Positions 59,579 to 64,000 of a DNA stretch of 64,000 bases are shown here, piece after piece. Positions within the stretch are counted from its first letter, which is position 1; each line of letters opens with the position of its first letter. A program made the position numbers and the translations under genes. The notes beneath the pieces are model-generated. The model did not search any database. It was not told where the DNA came from and worked only from the letters and a program-made list of their open reading frames with translations. This stretch comes from Luminiphilus sp. (GTDB taxonomy: Bacteria; Pseudomonadota; Gammaproteobacteria; Pseudomonadales; Halieaceae), in contig JAQWUD010000013.1 in the NCBI GenBank assembly GCA_029242325.1, positions 23,489-87,488 of the forward strand, in the 5' to 3' direction.

Positions 59579-61442
59579 GAAGCACCGCACTTACAGAGGA
59601 GTGCTCTTTGCAAGGGCTGGGGGCTGCGGGTTTGTCGAGCCCGAATAATGTGCAACCACCATGTTCGGCGTCATTGACTGCCGCCCGGCTCAGAGCAAAC
59701 AATCCTCGACCCACGGTGCCCGGCTGCGTTGGACTTGCCGGGAAGGTTCGAGAAGCTAGGGCGGCTTCGTCAAGCATGACTAACAGCACACCGTTGGCCA
59801 CATTCAACTTAATCATGTCACCGTTCTGAATGAGACCAATAGCGCCCCCTTGGGCGGCCTCAGGAGTAACGTGGATCGCCGCAGGCACTTTGCCAGACGC
59901 CCCGCTCAATCTGCCATCTGTCACCAGCGCTACAGCGTGGCCCCTGTCCTGCAAAATACCCAATATGGGCATCAATTTGTGCAGCTCCGGCATACCGTTG
60001 GCGGAGGGGCCTTGAAAGCGGGCAACGATCACGCAATCTCTCTCCAATGCGCCTTGCTCAAAGAGCGACTTGAGTTCGTCCTGGTGGCAGATCACTACCG
60101 CGGGCGCCTCGATGTCCAGTTTATCGGCCGTCACGGCAGAGGATTTGATCAAGCTGCGACCGAGGTTGCCCTCAAGCAACCGAATGCCACCCTCCGTAGA
60201 GAAGGCACTGTCCGCCGCGCGAATCACATCGGTATCCAGACTTTCCTTGGGCGCCGAGCGCCAGCAAAGCGCGCCTGACTCGAGGTAAGGCTCTATACAG
60301 GCATCGCCGAGGTTACCGCCAAAACACACCCTGGCCTCCTCGTGCATGAGTCCCGCAGAAATCAACTGACCAAACAAATAACCCGTGCCACCGGCTGCCT
60401 GAAAATGGTTAATGTCGGCGCCCCCATTGGGGTAGATCTGTGCCAAAAGTGGTGTCACCTTGGACAACGCATCAAAATCCGACCAGTTAATCAACAACCC
60501 TGCCGCCCGCGCCACTGCAATCAGATGGATACAGAGATTAGTGGATCCGCCCGATGCCAGCAGCGCCACAATCGCGTTGACGAAACTGCGCTCGTCAATC
60601 ACTTCTGCAAGCGGCAGGGGCTGCCGATTGGTGCGCGCCACCTTGGCGATGTGCTCTGCTGCCGCTTGCGTCAGGGCGTCGCGCAGAGGCGTTCCGGGGT
60701 TCACAAAAGAACTGCCTGGCAACTGCAAGCCCATCGCCTCCAGCACCATCTGATTTGAATTGGCGGTCCCGTAAAAGGTACACGTACCCTGGCTGTGATA
60801 CGACGCCATTTCGGCCTCAAGCAAGGCGGCTCGATCGACCTTGCCCTCTGCAAACAGTTGCCGGACCCGCACCTTTTCCATGTTTGAAAGGCCACTGGTC
60901 ATGGGCCCTGCGGGCACAAACAGGGCAGGAAGGTGGCCAAACTGCAAGGCACCCATCAACAGTCCGGGCACAATTTTGTCGCAAATACCCAACATCAAAA
61001 CCGCATCAAACATCTGATGCGAAAGCGATACGGCAGTGGCCTGCGCAATCACATCGCGGCTGAACAAACTGAGTTCCATGCCGGGCTGCCCCTGGGTCAC
61101 ACCATCACACATGGCGGGCACGCCACCGGCCACCTGGGCTGTACAGCCCATAGCCTGCAAGTGCGCTTTGATCTGAGCCGGGTAATCCTCGTAAGGCGCA
61201 TGGGCCGACAGCATGTCGTTGTAAGCCGTGACAATGCCTACGTTGGCGCTATCCATTAATTTCAATGCGTCTTTGTCACCGTCCGAGCAAGATGCAACGC
61301 CATGAGCCAGATTACCGCAACTCAATTGGCGTCGATCCAACGGCTGAGAGGCCATGTGTTCAATCTCGCGCAGATAATCGTTGCGCCATTCACGACTGCG
61401 CGCGGCGATTTCGCGGGTGATGCGGAGCACTTCGGAATGCAT
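59568..61442 (-). CDS. edd: Phosphogluconate dehydratase
   Basis: A 624-residue IlvD/Edd-family iron-sulphur dehydratase that makes KDPG from 6-phosphogluconate. It shows [36 protein letters not shown] and [15 protein letters not shown], which include the conserved Cys ligands of the 4Fe-4S cluster, and ends with a short variable tail. It is the first gene of the operon and has a HexR operator plus a candidate sigma-70 promoter upstream. Confidence 0.96.
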   Translation of the reverse strand: MHSEVLRITREIAARSREWRNDYLREIEHMASQPLDRRQLSCGNLAHGVASCSDGDKDALKLMDSANVGIVTAYNDMLSAHAPYEDYPAQIKAHLQAMGCTAQVAGGVPAMCDGVTQGQPGMELSLFSRDVIAQATAVSLSHQMFDAVLMLGICDKIVPGLLMGALQFGHLPALFVPAGPMTSGLSNMEKVRVRQLFAEGKVDRAALLEAEMASYHSQGTCTFYGTANSNQMVLEAMGLQLPGSSFVNPGTPLRDALTQAAAEHIAKVARTNRQPLPLAEVIDERSFVNAIVALLASGGSTNLCIHLIAVARAAGLLINWSDFDALSKVTPLLAQIYPNGGADINHFQAAGGTGYLFGQLISAGLMHEEARVCFGGNLGDACIEPYLESGALCWRSAPKESLDTDVIRAADSAFSTEGGIRLLEGNLGRSLIKSSAVTADKLDIEAPAVVICHQDELKSLFEQGALERDCVIVARFQGPSANGMPELHKLMPILGILQDRGHAVALVTDGRLSGASGKVPAAIHVTPEAAQGGAIGLIQNGDMIKLNVANGVLLVMLDEAALASRTFPASPTQPGTVGRGLFALSRAAVNDAEHGGCTLFGLDKPAAPSPCKEHSSVSAVLHGH

Positions 61443-61460
61443 GTGATGACGCCCTCATTT

Positions 61461-61475
61461 TGTAACAAAATAACC
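61461..61475. promoter_or_regulatory. HexR half-site over the edd -10 element
   Basis: TGTAACAAAATAACC keeps the left half and AT centre of the HexR consensus. It overlaps the predicted -10 of edd (61467-61472), a position consistent with repression. Confidence 0.4.
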
Positions 61476-61495
61476 TATATTGCTTTTTCTATCAA
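61467..61495 (-). promoter_or_regulatory. Candidate sigma-70 promoter of edd
   Basis: On the minus strand TTGATA (complement of 61490-61495) is followed after 17 nt by TATTTT (complement of 61467-61472). It lies about 25-50 nt upstream of the edd ATG and just downstream of the full HexR site at 61512-61526. Confidence 0.5.
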
Positions 61496-61511
61496 TTTTT
61501 AGGCCTTATTA

Positions 61512-61526
61512 TGTAATTAAACTACA
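61512..61526. promoter_or_regulatory. HexR operator upstream of edd
   Basis: TGTAATTAAACTACA matches TGTARTWWWAYTACA fully. It lies about 70 nt upstream of the edd ATG, 16 bp upstream of the predicted -35, and is nearly identical to the site upstream of gap. Confidence 0.82.
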
Positions 61527-61797
61527 TTTAATTCGCCTCCCCTTTGCCCAGGGAATCCTGCCAACCTCAATCACCCGAGTCAGCTTAATCCGTATACCTG
61601 ATGTGCCTCGGCGAGCGCGCACAGACCTGCTACGACTGAGCCTTTCTATAGCTGCGATTGAGCCGTTCTATATGAGAAAGCAAAGGCACGAGCGCTTATC
61701 CAAGGCGGTGGTATTTACGGGCACGATGCCCGGCCCTGGTGAGTTGGAATCCAAACTTGGTTATAGTGCTTCAACGTTCCCATATGGGGTGTCGGCT

Positions 61798-63135
61798 ATG
61801 TCCGCGGATGTTCAACCACACATCAAAACCAAGTCTAAAGCAGCCTCGAGCGGCCTCGCCTCCCTGTTGGGTTCTGTTATCAGTGCCGGCCGCGACATCC
61901 TCGCGCGCCGCCGACAGGCCGCGGCCAAAGCGCCATCTGGAGATTTGCTCGCCAAATGCCGACAGCTACTTCATCACCGAGGAGAGGCTTCAGGGCTCGC
62001 GCTCGCCTGCGAAGTTATCGCGGACTACCAAACACTGGATCCCGCCAATCGAATCCTCTTTTTTCAGGCATTGGCAACCGAGTTTGATGTCGACACCGAA
62101 GGGGTTATCAGTGCGGCCCATCATTATCAGAACGATCCCAGTCCGGAGCATCTCAGTCTCCTGACTAAAATCATCGAGGCCCCCCGAGTCAAACTTTTTC
62201 GACGCATGAACATGGCGCCTGACGCCACCGCCGTACTCGTCAAAATGCGGGGTGACCTGCTCGCCAACATTTCTGATATGCCAGAGATCAAGCGAGTCGA
62301 TTCTGACCTGAAGCACCAGTTCATCTCCTGGTTTAACCGCGGCTTTCTCGAATTGCGCGTTATCGACTGGAATTCTCCTGCCGCGGTCCTGGAGCGGATC
62401 ATCCAGTATGAATCTGTGCACGCGATTCAGGGCTGGGAGGATTTGCGCTCAAGGCTGGGCGAAAACCGAATGTGCTTTGCTTTTTTCCATCCGGCAATGC
62501 CAGAAGACCCGCTCGTCTTTGTCGAGGTCGCTCTTACGGCCGGCATCCCGGACGCGATCGCGCCATTGATCGACAAGACAGGAGAACCGGTCAACGAACG
62601 CGATCTCGACACCGTCGTCTTCTATTCGATCAGTAACTGCCACCCAGGGCTTGCAGGCATTTCCTTTGGAAATTTTTTGATCAAACAAGTGGTCGAAGAG
62701 GTCGGTAAACGGTATCCAAATGCCAAACGTTTCGTAACGCTCTCTCCCATTCCAGGTTTCTGTCGGTGGCTTGCCGCAGGTCAGCCGGGCGCAAATCTGG
62801 ATGTCGGCGAGCTTCGTTCCCTCGCTCGAACACAAGGTGCCGATGTGACTGACGCGAGGTGGGAATCAGTGATCAAACTCTGTGCGCAATACCTCGTGAA
62901 GGAGCGCGCAGGAGAGCTAGCACTTGATCCAGTGGCACGCTTTCACTTGGGTAACGGCGCAAGCCTACATGCGATTCATTGGGCAGCTGATTTAAGCGAC
63001 AAGGGGTTACGTCAATCGATCGGACTCATGGTCAACTATGTTTACGACCTCAAGAGCATCGAAGAAAATCATGATGCCTATTTTGACCAAGGGGAAGTTG
63101 CGGTATCGCGACTCGTTGCCAAATGGCTAAATTGA
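61798..63135 (+). CDS. Malonyl-CoA decarboxylase
   Basis: A 445-residue MCD-family protein, started at ATG 61798. It consists of an N-terminal helical domain (about 1-190) and a C-terminal acetyltransferase-like catalytic domain. Family motifs are FFHPAMPEDPLVFVEVAL, SISNCHPGLAGISFGNFLIK, FVTLSPIPGFCRWL and a late FHLGNGASLHAIHW. It converts malonyl-CoA to acetyl-CoA and CO2, controlling malonyl-CoA levels or allowing use of malonate. An upstream open extension to 61480 has no MCD similarity. It diverges from edd. Confidence 0.9.
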   Translation: MSADVQPHIKTKSKAASSGLASLLGSVISAGRDILARRRQAAAKAPSGDLLAKCRQLLHHRGEASGLALACEVIADYQTLDPANRILFFQALATEFDVDTEGVISAAHHYQNDPSPEHLSLLTKIIEAPRVKLFRRMNMAPDATAVLVKMRGDLLANISDMPEIKRVDSDLKHQFISWFNRGFLELRVIDWNSPAAVLERIIQYESVHAIQGWEDLRSRLGENRMCFAFFHPAMPEDPLVFVEVALTAGIPDAIAPLIDKTGEPVNERDLDTVVFYSISNCHPGLAGISFGNFLIKQVVEEVGKRYPNAKRFVTLSPIPGFCRWLAAGQPGANLDVGELRSLARTQGADVTDARWESVIKLCAQYLVKERAGELALDPVARFHLGNGASLHAIHWAADLSDKGLRQSIGLMVNYVYDLKSIEENHDAYFDQGEVAVSRLVAKWLN

Positions 63136-63256
63136 CCTCTGGCGTCTATTTTGGCCTTGCGACTAACACTGGTAAAGCCTGCCATCACCGGTATCATCTG
63201 TCAGAGTAGCGCCTGTCAGGGAGCGCAGCACAACAATAATCAGGCGGTAAAACCCT

Positions 63257-64000
63257 ATGGCATTTGATATGTCACAGTTTCGCGAGTTCCGGTTTGGTTG
63301 GCCCGTCGTGCTGGCATCCACTTTTGGCATCTCGCTGGGGATGTCCCCCCTGCCCTTCTATACCATTGGCGTATTCGCACAACCCCTGGCTGAAGAGTTT
63401 GGCTGGGGTATCGATCAAATCATGTTTGGACTCGTCCCCTTTTGCGTTGTGACCGTGATCAGCGCGCCCATGGCCGGGTATCTATCGGACCGCTTTGGCG
63501 TTCGCAAGGTGGCACTCATTTCCATGCTCACTTTTTCCATGGGCATGATGCTGTTCGCGCTGAATAACGGATCTCACACGCTATACCTTTTCCTCTGGGG
63601 GCTGCTATCAGCCCTAAGCGCAGGCACCTTACCCATCACCTTCACCAAAGCCATCTCACGCTGGTTTCAGGAGAAGCGTGGCCTTGCATTGGGCATTGCA
63701 CTGGTCGGAACGGGCATCGGTGGCGCGGTGGCCAAGTTGATCGCAGAAGAACTGATCAATAGCGTTGGCTGGCGCATGGCCTATGTCGGCATCGGTTTTT
63801 TACCACTGATTGTGGCACTCCCCATTGCCCTATTTGCCTTTCACGATGTGGATGACCCAAAAGTTGCCAAACGGGCCGAAGGCCTTGCCATCTTGAACCG
63901 CGAGACCGGCAATACCATGGCACAGTATGGCTTTACCTTCCTGCAGGCACTCCGAGACTGGCGGCTATGGCTGCTGGGCGCGATTTTCCTGCCGCTCTCA
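63257..64000 (+). CDS. MFS transporter (5' part, runs off window)
   Basis: An open frame from ATG 63257 to the window end, 248 codons, encoding the N-terminal half of a major facilitator. Six or more hydrophobic helices are visible, with GYLSDRFGVRKVALIS as the conserved MFS loop 2-3 motif and KAISRWFQEKRGLALGIAL as the helix 4-5 loop. The pattern resembles monocarboxylate/oxalate-formate antiporter-type carriers, but the substrate is not determinable. Confidence 0.85.
   Translation, partial: MAFDMSQFREFRFGWPVVLASTFGISLGMSPLPFYTIGVFAQPLAEEFGWGIDQIMFGLVPFCVVTVISAPMAGYLSDRFGVRKVALISMLTFSMGMMLFALNNGSHTLYLFLWGLLSALSAGTLPITFTKAISRWFQEKRGLALGIALVGTGIGGAVAKLIAEELINSVGWRMAYVGIGFLPLIVALPIALFAFHDVDDPKVAKRAEGLAILNRETGNTMAQYGFTFLQALRDWRLWLLGAIFLPLS

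Larger units (their letters stand above)
61443..61797. other. edd/mcd divergent region
   Basis: This 355-nt region lies between the edd ATG and the preferred mcd ATG. The edd-proximal 90 nt are AT-rich and hold a promoter candidate, a HexR half-site over its -10 and a full HexR site, all listed separately. The remaining 270 nt read as an open frame in phase with mcd but without family similarity. I see no RNA gene there. Whether the HexR site also affects mcd is open. Confidence 0.5.

Noticed and set aside
61480..61797. N-terminal extension of malonyl-CoA decarboxylase
   Set aside because: The extension starts inside the edd regulatory region and shows no similarity to the family; the family-like sequence begins after ATG 61798.

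Overview
The window carries a nearly complete photosynthesis gene cluster (about 4.3-45.8 kb) of a purple-bacterial aerobic anoxygenic phototroph. It is flanked on the right by a HexR-controlled Entner-Doudoroff and lower-glycolysis block. The combination of bacteriochlorophyll a, spirilloxanthin-type carotenoid and pufLMC genes with hexR-gap, edd-glk-eda-zwf-pgl, ppc and trmL points to a marine gammaproteobacterium, most likely of the NOR5/OM60 (Halieaceae) type. That placement is inference from gene content; no rRNA gene lies in the window.

Layout. 1-0.6 kb: 5' part of a 2,4-dienoyl-CoA reductase gene (minus). 0.9-4.2 kb: ATP-grasp enzyme, cytochrome P450 and a DUF2306-like membrane protein. 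4.3-6.7 kb: crtD facing an alpha/beta hydrolase. 6.8-13.2 kb (plus): bchI-bchD-bchO, then crtI-crtB. 13.2-25.0 kb (minus, transcribed right to left): crtE-crtF, bchC-bchX-bchY-bchZ-pufQ-pufL-pufM-pufC-pufB-pufA, and idi after that. 25.0-26.0 kb: crtC (plus), divergent from crtE. 26.0-40.3 kb (minus): bchF-bchN-bchB-bchH-bchL-bchM-lhaA-puhA-puhB-puhC-puhE, then a divergent HemN-like radical-SAM gene. 40.6-45.8 kb (plus): ppsR, then bchG, a second BCD-type MFS gene, bchP and a small membrane protein. 46.0-50.2 kb: a DUF305-LVIVD fusion protein overlapping a BCCT transporter. 50.2-61.4 kb: trmL, ppc, hexR, gap (plus), and the edd-glk-eda-zwf-pgl operon (minus). 61.8-64.0 kb: malonyl-CoA decarboxylase and a truncated MFS gene.

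How the genes fit together. BchHID inserts Mg, BchM methylates, BchLNB (dark protochlorophyllide reductase), BchF, BchXYZ and BchC build bacteriochlorophyllide, and BchG and BchP add and reduce the tail. The Mg-protoporphyrin monomethyl ester cyclase (acsF or bchE) is not in the window and must be elsewhere. Idi-CrtE-CrtB-CrtI-CrtC-CrtD-CrtF make a methoxylated spirilloxanthin-series carotenoid; no crtA is present. PufLM, PuhA, the tetrahaem PufC and LH1 PufBA form the RC-LH1 complex, assembled with LhaA, PuhB, PuhC, PuhE and possibly PufQ. Most photosynthetic transcription units start behind TGT-N12-ACA palindromes typical of PpsR/CrtJ, including tandem pairs with 8-bp spacing at bchC and at crtE/crtC and one in front of ppsR itself. 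The sugar-catabolic genes carry a second operator type (TGTAAT-N3-ACTACA, HexR) in front of gap and edd.

No rRNA, tRNA, CRISPR array or insertion sequence was recognised. Tight 4-nt ATGA/GTGA overlaps run through almost every operon.
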